Part shown: positions 44,588-53,315 of the stretch, piece by piece
How the letters are laid out: each line of letters opens with the position of its first letter
How positions within the stretch are numbered: position 1 is the first letter of the stretch
From: Streptomyces cinnamoneus
GTDB lineage: Bacteria; Actinomycetota; Actinomycetes; Streptomycetales; Streptomycetaceae
Length of the DNA stretch: 64,000 nt
Direction of reading: 5' to 3'
Assembly: GCF_002939475.1 (NCBI RefSeq)
Contig: NZ_PKFQ01000001.1
Span: 5,763,001-5,827,000 of the forward strand
Notes under the pieces: generated by a model
The model's input: only the letters and a program-made list of their open reading frames with translations
Told to the model about the DNA's origin: nothing
Databases searched by the model: none
Program-made: the position numbers and the translations under genes

Positions 44588-45169
44588 TCAGTCCAGCAGC
44601 GTCAGCGCCTGATCGGCCGCGTCCCGCAGCCGGCCGGAGTCGGGCGTGACCTTGCCGACCACGCGCAGCCCCTGCAGGAGGACCAGCAGCATCCGTGCCA
44701 GCGCCACCGGGTCGCGCCCCGGCGGCAGTTCCCCCTGGGCCCTGGCGCGCATCAGCGCCGAGGTCAGCGCCGTCTCCAGGCTGTTCCAGCTCTCTTCCAC
44801 GCGGCGTGCGCTGCCGGAGTCGCGCACCCCCAGCTCGACGGCCGTGTTGGTGACGAAGCAGCCGCGCCCCAGCACGTCGCAGGCGGCCTCGTCGGCGAAG
44901 CGGCGGACCAGGGCCCGTACGGCCGGCAGTGCCGGGCCCGGCTGGGACAGCTCCTCGACGGCGCGTGGGCCGTGCTGCTCGCGGTAGCGCTCCAGTGCCT
45001 TGAGGTAGAGCTCGCGCTTGCTGCCGAACGTCCCGTACAGGCTCGCCCGGGCGATGCCGAGGCGCTCGACGAGGTCCGCCATCGACGTCGCCTCGTAGCC
45101 GCGCTCCCAGAACAGCTCCAGGGCTGACTGCAGGGCGGCGTCCGGGTCGAATTCCTTGGTCCTGGCCAC
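44588..45169 (-). CDS. TetR-family regulator
   Basis: This is a 193-residue repressor with the HTH at about 28-50 (TSMADLVERLGIARASLYGTF) and a TetR_C-type ligand domain with LGRGCFVTNTAVEL, as in AcrR/NemR-like sensors of reactive compounds. The cysteine pair (ACDVLGRGCF) could sense electrophiles, as in NemR (inference). It is autoregulated and controls the SDR gene, judging by identical operator cores in both promoters. Confidence 0.9.
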   Translation of the reverse strand: MARTKEFDPDAALQSALELFWERGYEATSMADLVERLGIARASLYGTFGSKRELYLKALERYREQHGPRAVEELSQPGPALPAVRALVRRFADEAACDVLGRGCFVTNTAVELGVRDSGSARRVEESWNSLETALTSALMRARAQGELPPGRDPVALARMLLVLLQGLRVVGKVTPDSGRLRDAADQALTLLD

Positions 45170-45190
45170 ATCCGTGATCCTAGTGCTATC

Positions 45191-45206
45191 GAGAACGATC
45201 GGTCAA
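45191..45206 (-). promoter_or_regulatory. TetR operator before its own gene
   Basis: GAGAACGATCGGTCAA shares the exact 12-base core GAACGATCGGTC with the site before the SDR gene. It lies 22 bases upstream of the regulator start and indicates autoregulation. Confidence 0.72.
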
Positions 45207-45338
45207 GAAAGTGGGGCGAGGGAGATCGGGCGCAGGAAGGGCGGTAACCGGCCTTGCTGCGGGCGCAACGTGACATGGCATCAGGGGGCTCCCTAGGCTG
45301 TTGCTCCGAGCACGCACGGAACGTCCGGAGGTCAGGCA

Positions 45339-46064
45339 GTGGGGGAGCGCACGCACCGCGGCCGCAGTCCGATCGTGGCGATCGCCGCGCAGGAGAGACT
45401 GCGGGACAAGGTCGCCCACGCGCTGCGGGCGGCGCTCATATCGGGTGAACTCCGCCCGGGCTGCGTCTACTCCGCGCCGGCCCTCGCCGCCGACTTCGGC
45501 ATCTCCGCCACACCCGTGCGCGAGGCGATGCTCGACCTGGCCCGGGAGGGGCTCGTGGAGCCCATCCGGAACAGGGGATTCCTGATCACCGAGGTGAGCG
45601 AACGCGACCTCGACCAGTTCACGGAGATCCGGGCCCTGATCGAGATCCCCACCGTCGGCCGGGTCGCCCGCACGGCCACCAGGCAGCAGCTCGAAGCGCT
45701 CCGTCCGGTCGCCGAGGAGATCGTCGACGCCGCCCGTGCGCACGACCTCATCGGTTACCTGGAGGCGGACCGCCGCTTCCACCTCGCCCTGCTGAGCCTG
45801 GCGGGCAACGATCACCTCGTCACCTTCGTCGGCGACCTGCGCAAGCGCTCCCGTCTCTACGGCCTGACGCGCCTGGACGAGCGCGGCGAACTGCTGCCCT
45901 CCGCCGAGGAGCACCTGGAACTGCTGGAGCTCGCGCTGGCGGGCGACGCGGCGGGCGCCGAAGCGTGCATGGGCCGCCACCTCGGCAAGGTGCGCTCGTT
46001 GTGGGCGCAGGCCCGCGACGAACCGGTGGAGCCGAGCCGCCGGCCGCGCCTCGGCGCCCTCTGA
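45339..46064 (+). CDS. GntR-family (FadR/VanR-like) regulator
   Basis: This is a 241-residue regulator. The winged HTH (about 20-85) includes SAPALAADFGISATPVREAM and LAREGLVEPIRNRGFLIT, followed by an all-helical FCD ligand-binding domain (EIRALIEIPTVGRVART, DRRFHLALLSLAGNDHLVTF, EEHLELLELALAGDAAGAEA) whose Asp and His residues usually bind a metal and an organic acid. The GTG start is used. Its target is unknown. The next gene downstream has its own promoter, and a hairpin lies between. Confidence 0.9.
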   Translation: MGERTHRGRSPIVAIAAQERLRDKVAHALRAALISGELRPGCVYSAPALAADFGISATPVREAMLDLAREGLVEPIRNRGFLITEVSERDLDQFTEIRALIEIPTVGRVARTATRQQLEALRPVAEEIVDAARAHDLIGYLEADRRFHLALLSLAGNDHLVTFVGDLRKRSRLYGLTRLDERGELLPSAEEHLELLELALAGDAAGAEACMGRHLGKVRSLWAQARDEPVEPSRRPRLGAL

Positions 46065-46392
46065 GCCGTTCCGCGCGAAGGGCGCGAAGGGCGCGAAGGA
46101 GTCGAAGGGCTCGACGGACGCTCGGCTGGCTGGCTGTGTCGGTCGGCCGCGTCCCGGCTGCGTCGGTTGGCCGCGTCGAACAGCTCGGGTGAACGGCCCC
46201 GCGTGATCGTCCAGTTGAACGGGCTCCCGCCCCTGTGAACGGCGGTGAGCCGCACCCGCCCCCCTCCGCTTCGGGAAAGGCAAGGTAAAGCGGAGGGTGA
46301 TGCGGCGGGAAGGGTTGTCAGTGCAATTTCACATTACTATGGTACGGCGCACCTCGTGACTGACGAGGCCTCAACTCCCACTAGGAGATGCG
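46065..46392. other. 328-base intergenic region with short repeats and hairpin
   Basis: It contains about three tandem copies of the 9-mer GCGCGAAGG (about 46073-46099) and further GGCTGGCTGGCTGTGTCGG-type runs. A 10-bp hairpin follows (CCCTCCGCTT at 46262-46271 pairing with AAGCGGAGGG at 46288-46297), probably the GntR terminator, and then the collagenase promoter. No gene is seen. Confidence 0.6.
46315..46343 (+). promoter_or_regulatory. sigma-70-type promoter of the collagenase gene
   Basis: TTGTCA (46315-46320), a 17-base A+T-rich spacer and TATGGT (46338-46343) match HrdB-type -35 and -10 elements. The start codon is 50 bases downstream, preceded by TAGGAGATGCG as ribosome site. Confidence 0.65.
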
Positions 46393-48741
46393 GTGAACGC
46401 GTTACGTACCGCGCGCAAGGGCCTGCTCGCCGCCACCCTCGCGGCGTGCCTCGCCCTGCCGGCCGCCCAAGCCGCCGCGGCGGCGCCCGGCAAACCCCCC
46501 ACCCGCCCACCGGTCACCGCCACCGACGTGCCCGGAACCCCCCACGACACCCCCCACAAGGACCCCCGCACCGACGTCGACCGGCTCGCCGTGGCGCCCG
46601 AGCACCGGGTGGAACCCCCCGCCCCCGGCGGAGGCAAGGTCTCACCGGGCCGCATACCCGGCGACCTGGCCGAGGGCAAGGCCGGCAGACCCGACGGCGT
46701 CGCCCAGGGCGGAGCCGTCCCCTGCACCCTCGACGGCATCACCGGGCTGAACCCCGACCGGCTCGCCGACTTCCTCACCGATCCCGCCGTCACCGCGGAC
46801 GGCTGCCTGCGCGGCCTGATCTGGACCTGGGACGCCCGGCTCGCCCCGGTGATGTCCCGCGCCCACGTCCAGGCCGTCGCCCGGCGGGCCGCGTCGCTCG
46901 CGCCGAGCCACGGAGGCACCGACGCCACCCACCTCTACGAGCTGTTCACCTACCTCCACGCGGTCGTCTACCACGACTTCTCGCGCACCGAGATCGACGT
47001 GACGGACGCCCCGACGGTCGACGCCATGCGCCGGGCCATCGCGGCGTTCGGCGGCGCGGCCCGCACCTTCGACCCCACCAAGCAGAACGCCGACACCCTC
47101 CGCGAGGCGCTGACCACCGGCAGCGCACCGGGGTTGCGGCAGCACCAACTCGGGCTGATCTCCCGCGTGCTGGACACTCTGGGGCCCAAAGCCGCGACCG
47201 CTACCGACCCCAGCTGGGGCGGGGCGGCACTGGCCGCACTCAGCACCAACTACCTCGGCATCTACCCCGGCAACAACGACACCGCCTTCCGCAACGCCGT
47301 CGCCGCGAACTCCGCCTACCGGGCCGGCTTCCGGGCGTTCGCCCGCCACGTCCACCTCAAGGGCACGGCCAACGCCTGGGCCGTCCGCGACGCACTGAGC
47401 GAATACGGGCGCTTCGGCCAGATCGACAGCCTGCGCACGGCGATCGTGGGCGACCTCGGTGCGCTCCTGAAGACGGCCGAGGGTAACTTCGGCGACCTCA
47501 GCGCCCCCTGGGCCTCCCTCGCCTCCTGGCTCAACTTCTTCGAGGACTGCAAGCGTTTCAACGTCTGCAAGCCGCAGATAGAGGCCAGGGTCTTCCCCCG
47601 CACGTACACCTACGACAAGGGCGGCATCGAGGTCCGCACCGCACTCGACCGGTCCACCGTCGACCAGCTCTACTACGCGAGCAAGCAGGTCAAGGCCCAC
47701 TTCCTCCGCGTGCTCGGCACGGACGCCCCCCTGGCCGGCGACCCCAACGCCACCCTCCACATCCACCTGTACGCCTCGCGCGCGGACTACGAGGTGCTCC
47801 ACCCGCTGCTGACCGGCATGGGCACCAAGAACGGCGGCGTCTACATCGAGGAGGGAGCCACCTTCTACACCTACCAGCGCCGCGTCCCCCAGGACTCCCA
47901 GCTCACCCTCGAAGAGCTGTTCCGGCACGAGTACACCCACTACCTCAACGGCCGCTGGGCCGTGCCCGGCATGTTCGGTGACTCCCGCTGGTTCGCCAAC
48001 GACCTGACCACCGCGATGGACGAGGGCACCGCCGAGTTCTTCGACGGCGCCACCCGCGACGAGGGCATCAAGGTCCGCAAGTCCCTGGTCAAGGGCATCA
48101 TCCGCGACACCGCCGGGGGCGGGCCCCGGATGACCGTCAACAGGCTCCTGCACTCCACCTACGACGGCGACGGATTCCGCTTCTACGACTACGCGGGCAC
48201 GTTCTTCGAGTTCCTCTGGGAGCACCACCCGTCGCTGCTGCGGGAGATGTACGGCTACCAGCGCGCCGACGACCCCAAGGGATTCGACGACTGGCGCACC
48301 CGCACGGGCGCGGACGCCGGGCTCCAGCGCGAGTACGACGCCTTCCTCGACGAGCACATCGCGAAGGTCGACGACCTCTACGTGCCCGCCACCACGTTCA
48401 CCCCGGTGGGCTCGCTGAAGCTCTCCCGCCCCACCGACGTGGCCACCGCCTTCGCCTCGGCCACCCAGATCACGCCGGCCTGCACCGGCAACGGCGACAC
48501 GGGCGGCAAGCCGCGCTTCACCTGCACGGGCCGCATCACCGCCAACCTCACCGACTCACACGACGCCGACCAGGTCTTCGTCGACATGACCGAGACCGTC
48601 GACTACTTCATCCTCCACCGGAGCGAGTCCGCCGCCAACAACTTCGCGGACATGAACTGCTCCTTCAGCTCTCCGGAGATCTGGTCCACCGGCTCCGCCG
48701 CCACCAGCTCCTTCTCCTGCGAGGGCCCGCTGCGCGCCTAG
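46393..48741 (+). CDS. secreted M9-family collagenase with a TTA codon
   Basis: This is a 782-residue exported metallopeptidase. A Sec signal peptide (about 1-31, ARKGLLAATLAACLALPAAQ) and a Pro-rich propeptide-like stretch precede the M9 N-terminal activator region. The peptidase domain has zinc motif HEYTH (His512, Glu513, His516) and the distal Glu544 in AMDEGTAEFF. M9 enzymes cleave collagen and similar proteins outside the cell. The C-terminal about 110 residues contain six cysteines and are not the usual PKD or collagen-binding domains. Codon 4 is TTA (46402-46404), the leucine codon read only by the bldA tRNA in Streptomyces. This makes translation dependent on developmental stage. A sigma-70 promoter and a strong terminator bracket the gene. 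Confidence 0.94.
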   Translation: MNALRTARKGLLAATLAACLALPAAQAAAAAPGKPPTRPPVTATDVPGTPHDTPHKDPRTDVDRLAVAPEHRVEPPAPGGGKVSPGRIPGDLAEGKAGRPDGVAQGGAVPCTLDGITGLNPDRLADFLTDPAVTADGCLRGLIWTWDARLAPVMSRAHVQAVARRAASLAPSHGGTDATHLYELFTYLHAVVYHDFSRTEIDVTDAPTVDAMRRAIAAFGGAARTFDPTKQNADTLREALTTGSAPGLRQHQLGLISRVLDTLGPKAATATDPSWGGAALAALSTNYLGIYPGNNDTAFRNAVAANSAYRAGFRAFARHVHLKGTANAWAVRDALSEYGRFGQIDSLRTAIVGDLGALLKTAEGNFGDLSAPWASLASWLNFFEDCKRFNVCKPQIEARVFPRTYTYDKGGIEVRTALDRSTVDQLYYASKQVKAHFLRVLGTDAPLAGDPNATLHIHLYASRADYEVLHPLLTGMGTKNGGVYIEEGATFYTYQRRVPQDSQLTLEELFRHEYTHYLNGRWAVPGMFGDSRWFANDLTTAMDEGTAEFFDGATRDEGIKVRKSLVKGIIRDTAGGGPRMTVNRLLHSTYDGDGFRFYDYAGTFFEFLWEHHPSLLREMYGYQRADDPKGFDDWRTRTGADAGLQREYDAFLDEHIAKVDDLYVPATTFTPVGSLKLSRPTDVATAFASATQITPACTGNGDTGGKPRFTCTGRITANLTDSHDADQVFVDMTETVDYFILHRSESAANNFADMNCSFSSPEIWSTGSAATSSFSCEGPLRA

Positions 48742-48755
48742 CCGACCGCCGGTCC

Positions 48756-48798
48756 GTTCTGCCGCTGACGACCTCGCAGAGGGCGTCAGCGGCAGAAC
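48756..48798 (+). terminator. terminator of the collagenase gene
   Basis: GTTCTGCCGCTGACG (48756-48770) and its exact complement CGTCAGCGGCAGAAC (48784-48798) form a 15-bp stem with a 13-base loop, starting 15 bases past the stop. It can also serve the convergent BRCT gene. Confidence 0.82.
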
Positions 48799-48867
48799 GC
48801 CGTGTGGGGCCCGTACGCGTATGGGATCCGCAGGGGAGCCGTGGGGAACCGTGGAGATCCGTGGGGG

Positions 48868-49317
48868 TCAGACCGCCAGCTGCTCCCGGAGGTCCGCCTC
48901 GGTGATGACTTCGATGTCGTGCCCGGCGTCGAGCAGCTCCTGTGCCCGGCGGTGCTTGCTGCTGAGAGCCATCCCGGGGGCGAAGCGCGAGGGGTCGGCG
49001 ACGCCGACGACCAGGATGTCGGTCCTGTGGCTGACGGATCCGGTGGCCTGGGCGCCGGCCTCGGCCAGCAGGGCCTGTGCCTCGGCGCGCGTCATGGAGG
49101 TCAGGGTGCCCGTGATGCAGACGCTGCGCCCGTAGAGCAGACCGTCGGGGTCGGCGTCAGGGTTGGCCTGGGGTATGGGCGGCCGCCTCTCGTGCACCCG
49201 CCGCCGGCACCCCTCCCACGACTGCGAGCCCCATTCCTGCCGGCCGTACCGGATCCGCAGCTTCTCCAACAGCGCGTCGAGGGTGTCCACGCCGTGCTCG
49301 CCCATGGCCGCCAGCAT
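48868..49317 (-). CDS. BRCT-domain protein, probably a truncated exonuclease tail
   Basis: This is a 149-residue product from the ATG at 49317. The C-terminal about 90 residues are a BRCT domain: LLYGRSVCITGTLTSMTRAE, LLAEAGAQATGSVSHRTDIL, VVGVADPSRFAPGMALSSKH and IEVITEADLREQL. In actinobacteria this BRCT type commonly follows a DnaQ-like 3'-5' exonuclease. The preceding segment (MLAAMGEHGVDTLDALLEKL) looks like the end of such an exonuclease, but no DEDD motif is found upstream, and the frame to 49422 is low-complexity. It is probably a 5'-truncated remnant, though it could still be expressed as a small BRCT protein. The start is uncertain (49422, 49317 or 49305). Confidence 0.65.
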   Translation of the reverse strand: MLAAMGEHGVDTLDALLEKLRIRYGRQEWGSQSWEGCRRRVHERRPPIPQANPDADPDGLLYGRSVCITGTLTSMTRAEAQALLAEAGAQATGSVSHRTDILVVGVADPSRFAPGMALSSKHRRAQELLDAGHDIEVITEADLREQLAV

Positions 49318-49510
49318 CACGCGGGCGGCGGGGGCGCCCCCGGTTTCGGGAGCACCCCTTTCGCGTGGGTGGCGTCTCGCTCTGGACCACCGATATTCCG
49401 GCGTTGACCAGGGCGCGGACACCGCGTGTGGCCCACGGCTCCGGAACTGTCCGGAGCGAGCGCCAGGCTCAACGGATCTTCCGTGAGCGCACCCCCGCGC
49501 AGCGCTTGAC

Positions 49511-49541
49511 GCCTCCCCGCGGCGCGCGACGGCGGGGAGGC
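49511..49541 (-). terminator. terminator of the small secreted protein gene
   Basis: GCCTCCCCGC (49511-49520) pairs with GCGGGGAGGC (49532-49541) in a perfect 10-bp stem with an 11-base loop, 10 bases beyond the stop of the minus-strand gene. Confidence 0.7.
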
Positions 49542-49551
49542 ACCGTCACGC

Positions 49552-49977
49552 TTACAGGACCGTGGCGGTCTCTTCGTTGGCGTAGTCGAAGCCGTCGGGG
49601 TCGAGGTAGAAGACCTTGACCTTGACCTGGTCGCCCTTGGCGAAGTGCGCGGAGAGCTCGTTCTTCAGCGTCAGGTGGAGCGTGCGGCTGTTGTAGTCGC
49701 AGGTGAGCTTGGCCGGCTTGACCAGGGTGGCGGCCCGGGCCTGGAAGTGCGTGTCGCGCTGGGTGAGCGCGTTGGCGACGAGTTGGTAGCTCTCACCGGG
49801 GTCACAGGAGTACGTGACGTCCACCTGAACGTTCTCACCGACGAGGGAAACCTTGTCGACCGCCAGGAGGTTGGCCTTGGCGGCAGCCGGCGAGGCGGCG
49901 GCCAGCGCCCCCACGCCTGCCATGAGCGTGGCGGCCGTGGCGCCGGCGAGACGGCGTCGGACACGGGATGCGTTCAT
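49552..49977 (-). CDS. small secreted protein of unknown function
   Basis: This is a 141-residue protein with a clear Sec signal peptide (MNASRVRRRLAGATAATLMA, cleavage after about ASPAAA). The mature part is about 108 residues, mostly beta strands, with two cysteines (VTYSCDPG and AKLTCDYNS) that could form a disulfide, and it ends VLFF-free in EETATVL. I do not recognise the family; the strand pattern suggests an Ig-like sandwich. The ATG follows GGAAGGAAC. It is a single gene with its own terminator. Confidence 0.78.
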   Translation of the reverse strand: MNASRVRRRLAGATAATLMAGVGALAAASPAAAKANLLAVDKVSLVGENVQVDVTYSCDPGESYQLVANALTQRDTHFQARAATLVKPAKLTCDYNSRTLHLTLKNELSAHFAKGDQVKVKVFYLDPDGFDYANEETATVL

Positions 49978-50298
49978 CGTTGTTCCTTCCCCCATCCGCG
50001 GTCACCGTGGCCCGACCTGGTCCTGTGTCGTCGGAAGACTCCGATTGCACGGGTGACTGCGGAACTTGTCTGTTTTCGATCATTGATCCTATGTGATTCC
50101 CTGTCTGCACCGAAAGGGACGATCATCACGCCACGCCCCCTCGCCCCCCACCCACGCGCCGCAGCTCCATTACCTCCGCCGTAATCGCGCCCCCGCCCCC
50201 TCCCCGGCAAGGTTGGTCTCAGCAGCCGCCCGGACCCGCGCACTCGGGTTCGGGGGGCCGCCGCTTACCGTTCGTTTCGTTGCCAGGAGGCATGTGCC
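49978..50298. other. 321-base divergent intergenic region, no gene
   Basis: This holds the promoters of the secreted protein (minus) and the NTF2-like gene (plus). A+T-richer segments lie at about 50045-50100. I saw no palindrome above chance. It ends with GCCAGGAGGCATGTGCC, the ribosome site of the next gene. Confidence 0.55.
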
Positions 50299-50670
50299 AT
50301 GAACCCGTACGAGACCGCCGTCGCCCGTTACTTCGAGGCGTGGAACGCCGGCGACGCCGACGCCCGGGCCAAGGCCGTCGCCGCCGCGTGGGTCGAGGAC
50401 GGGACGTACACCGACCCGCTCGCCCAGGTGCGCGGGCACGACGCTCTGGCCGCCGTGATCGGTGGGGCCCAGGAGCAGTTCGCCGGGTTCGAGTTCCGGC
50501 ACACCGGGAGCGTCGACGGGCACCACGACATCGCCCGCTTCTCCTGGGAGCTGGTGTCTGTCAGCGACGGGTCCGCGCCCGTGGCCGGGTTCGACGTGAT
50601 CACGCTGGCCGAGGACGGGCGCATCCGTTCCGTGCTCGGTTTCCTCGACCGGGTCCCGCCTACGGTGTGA
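50299..50670 (+). CDS. SnoaL-like (NTF2 superfamily) protein
   Basis: This is a 123-residue cone-shaped NTF2-like fold. It has the helix VARYFEAWNAGDADARAKAV, AAWVEDGTYTDPLAQVRGHD, then strands HHDIARFSWELVS and VAGFDVITLAEDGRI. Members bind small hydrophobic molecules or act as isomerases, cyclases or hydrolases. No conserved catalytic dyad is obvious. AGGAGG lies 12 bases upstream of the ATG. It overlaps the convergent XRE regulator gene by 11 bases. Confidence 0.87.
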   Translation: MNPYETAVARYFEAWNAGDADARAKAVAAAWVEDGTYTDPLAQVRGHDALAAVIGGAQEQFAGFEFRHTGSVDGHHDIARFSWELVSVSDGSAPVAGFDVITLAEDGRIRSVLGFLDRVPPTV

Positions 50671-51481
50671 GGCCCTCCCGCAGGGCGGTCGCCGTCTCCG
50701 CGTCGGCGGGGAGGAAGGTCTCCAGGGCCAGTTCGGAGACGGTGACGTCCATCGGCGTGTTGAACGTCGCGATGGTCGAGACGAACGACAGGGTGCGGCC
50801 CCTGTGCTCGATCACCATGGGGAGCGCGAAGGGCAGCCGGCCCTCGGCGGCCGCCGCCCTCTCCTCACCCAGCGGCTGGGGGAGGGGGTAGGTGCTCACC
50901 TCGTCGTAAAGGGAGCGCAGCGGTGCCGAGCGCATCAGGGCGAGCTGACGTTCCATCTGGTGGAGCAGATGGCCGCGCCACTCCAGGAAGTTGCGGATGC
51001 GTGGCGCGAGTCCGTCGGGGTGCAGGGTGATGCGCATGGCGTTCAGCGGGGGCGTGAGCAGCGGCTCCGCCACGCCCTCCAGGAGCGCCGCGATGCCGCT
51101 GTTCGCCGCCAGCACCTGGTACGTGCCGTCCACGACCAGGGCGGGGAACGGCTCGTAGCTCTTCAGCAGCCGCTCCAGCCCCTCGCGTACGTCCCCCAGT
51201 GCCGGGTCGTCCAGCGGCCGCTCGGGGTAGTGCGGGGCGTAACCCGCCGCGATGAGGAGGGCGTTCCGCTCGCGGACGGGCACGTCGAGGTGGTCCGCGA
51301 GACGGAGGACCATGTCCTTGCTGGGCCGGGAGCGGCCCGTTTCGATGAAGCTGATGTGCCGGGCGGAGGAGTCGGCGCGGAGCGCCAGCTCCAGCTGGCT
51401 GATCCGGCGCCGGTCCCGCCACTCGCGCAGCAGCGCGCCCACGCCCACGCCCGTGTCCGGGGCAACCGCAACAGTCGTCAT
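50660..51481 (-). CDS. XRE-family regulator with MmyB-like ligand domain
   Basis: This is a 273-residue regulator. The N-terminal HTH_3/XRE domain (about 14-72) includes ISQLELALRADSSARHISFI and ETGRSRPSKDMVLRLADHLD. The C-terminal MmyB-like ligand-binding domain is marked by YEPFPALVVDGTYQVLAANS and LHPDGLAPRIRNFLEWRGHL. It fits the large Streptomyces family that often controls a neighbouring redox gene or itself. The FAD oxidoreductase gene 34 bases upstream on the same strand could be read through into it. Confidence 0.92.
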   Translation of the reverse strand: MTTVAVAPDTGVGVGALLREWRDRRRISQLELALRADSSARHISFIETGRSRPSKDMVLRLADHLDVPVRERNALLIAAGYAPHYPERPLDDPALGDVREGLERLLKSYEPFPALVVDGTYQVLAANSGIAALLEGVAEPLLTPPLNAMRITLHPDGLAPRIRNFLEWRGHLLHQMERQLALMRSAPLRSLYDEVSTYPLPQPLGEERAAAAEGRLPFALPMVIEHRGRTLSFVSTIATFNTPMDVTVSELALETFLPADAETATALREGLTP

Positions 51482-51515
51482 GCGCTGACCGTAACCCGGA
51501 TGAACCGTTTCACCA

Positions 51516-53315
51516 CTAGCCCAGGTCGAAGGCGTTGCCCAGCCCGAGCCGGTGGCGGACCTCGTCGCGGCGCTTGAACGGTTCGAACTCCGGAGCGTGG
51601 TAGAGCGGGGTGATGGTGCACCGCTCGGCCGGCGAACCGGCCTCCTCCAGCAGCGCGTTGACCGCCGCGCGGGCCGACGCGTTGGCTCCCTCCATGGTCG
51701 CCAGGTCGATGTCCACGGCCACGTAGTCCCCGCAGAGGAAGAGGTTGGGGATCCGGGTGCGGGCGCCGGGGCGGTTGTACCACGTGCCCACGGGGTGGAT
51801 GAGCAACTGCTCGTCGTTGGTGGGGCGGGGGCCGCCGATCTCGACGGCCGGGTCCAGGAACCACGAGTGCAGCCGGGCGTCGCTCAGGACCGTGCGTCCG
51901 GTGTCGTTGAGTCCCGCCTTCATCTGGGCCCACACCTCGCGGGCGACCTCCTCGCGCGTGCATTGCTTGGCCGTCTTGCCGTACAGGATGCCGGGCTTGT
52001 CCCACTCGGAGACGTCCACCGACAGGCAGTCGGCGACCGCGCCGTCACCGTAGTCGGCCCGGAAGTCCCGCCCGGCCCAGTACTGGGCCTGGCTCACGGC
52101 GGTGAGCGACCACGGGGTGTCGATGTGGTTGACGTGGCCGTGGATGATGGGCGTGGGCTCGGTCAGATAGAACTGGATGCCGGTCATCCAGTCCGTCTCC
52201 AGCTTGTCGCAACGCGCCAGGGCGGGGTCGGCCGCCCGCACCTCGGCGTTCCACGTCCTGCGGGCGTGCTCGACCGGCATCGCGGAGACGAAGTGGTCGG
52301 CGGCGACCGGGTGGCGGTTGCCGCCCGCGTCCTGGAGCAGGGCCTCGGTGATCCGTCCACCGTCGAGCCGGAGGTCCTGTACGCCCCAGCCGGTGTGGAA
52401 CTCCACGCCCAGTGACCGCAAGTGGGTCACCCACGGGTCGATCCACGCCTCATTGGTGGGGGCGTTCAGGACCCGGTCGGGCTCGCCGTCCGAGTCACGG
52501 CCCAGTGCGTTGAAGAGGAAGGCCTCCGCGCAGGTCGCCACGGTCCGGGTGCTCGCCACCTCGGCTTTGGTCGCGACGATGTTGCGGGTGATGCCGACGG
52601 CCAGCAGCCGCTGGTAGTCCTCCGACATCCGCGCGGCCCGGGTGAACTCGAACCAGGGCACACGCTCCCAGGTCTCCGTGCGCCGGCGCTCGCAGCTGGT
52701 GAACCACACCAGCAGACGGCCGGCGAAGTAGGCGATCTCATGGGCGGGCAACCGCAGGAACGTCTCACACAGCGCGGTGACCGCGCGCAGGAAGTCGTCC
52801 GGAGTGAGCACCGGCGACGCGCTGCCGAGCGTGGCGAACGGCAGCCGGATGTTCTCCCGCCCCATGCGGGCCAGCATCACTTCCGTGGAGGCCACGAGAT
52901 TGTCGTGGCAGCCGTTCTTGTTGCCGGGGAAGGGGATGCGGCGCAGGGTGTCGGGGAGGTTGCGGTAGAAGCCGGGGATGAAGCGGAAGCCGTGCTCGCC
53001 GGGCAGGGGCCTGCGGCCGTTCTTGGCGCTGCCGGGTACGTCCATGCTGCGCGCCTTGCCGCCGAGGGCGGACTTGCGTTCGTAGACGCTCACGTGGAAG
53101 CCGCGCTCGGCGAGTTCGTGCGCGGCGGTCAGCCCGGCGACGCCGCCGCCGAGCACGGCCACGGTTCGTCGGCCTGAGCGGCCGCGGCTGCCGGGGACGG
53201 TGACCGGCCGGGGAGCGGCCTGCGCCGTGGCCGTGCCGAGCGCGGCCGTCGCGGCTAGGGCGCCGGCGCCGCCGAGGAAGACTCTTCGTGTGCTGCCGTC
53301 CGTGCGTTCGCCCAT
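51516..53315 (-). CDS. Tat-exported FAD-dependent oxidoreductase (phytoene-desaturase-like)
   Basis: This is a 599-residue flavoprotein. The Tat signal STRRVFLGGAGALAATAALG is followed by a cleavage site near ATAQAAP. The FAD motif is TVAVLGGGVAGLTAAHELAE with VYERKSALGGKARSM, and the C-terminal FAD-binding block is NLFLCGDYVAVDIDLATMEG. The overall pattern is that of amine-oxidase/phytoene-desaturase flavoproteins that export as folded holoenzyme. The substrate is unknown, and a hydrophobic or polyene-like molecule is plausible. The upstream in-frame extension to 53573 was rejected because the twin-Arg signal starts at 53315. Confidence 0.9.
   Translation of the reverse strand: MGERTDGSTRRVFLGGAGALAATAALGTATAQAAPRPVTVPGSRGRSGRRTVAVLGGGVAGLTAAHELAERGFHVSVYERKSALGGKARSMDVPGSAKNGRRPLPGEHGFRFIPGFYRNLPDTLRRIPFPGNKNGCHDNLVASTEVMLARMGRENIRLPFATLGSASPVLTPDDFLRAVTALCETFLRLPAHEIAYFAGRLLVWFTSCERRRTETWERVPWFEFTRAARMSEDYQRLLAVGITRNIVATKAEVASTRTVATCAEAFLFNALGRDSDGEPDRVLNAPTNEAWIDPWVTHLRSLGVEFHTGWGVQDLRLDGGRITEALLQDAGGNRHPVAADHFVSAMPVEHARRTWNAEVRAADPALARCDKLETDWMTGIQFYLTEPTPIIHGHVNHIDTPWSLTAVSQAQYWAGRDFRADYGDGAVADCLSVDVSEWDKPGILYGKTAKQCTREEVAREVWAQMKAGLNDTGRTVLSDARLHSWFLDPAVEIGGPRPTNDEQLLIHPVGTWYNRPGARTRIPNLFLCGDYVAVDIDLATMEGANASARAAVNALLEEAGSPAERCTITPLYHAPEFEPFKRRDEVRHRLGLGNAFDLG

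Noticed and set aside
46073..46099. Tandem GCGCGAAGG repeats as a regulatory array
   Set aside because: With only about three copies directly after a stop codon and no palindromic character, they are noted as repeats but not as an operator.
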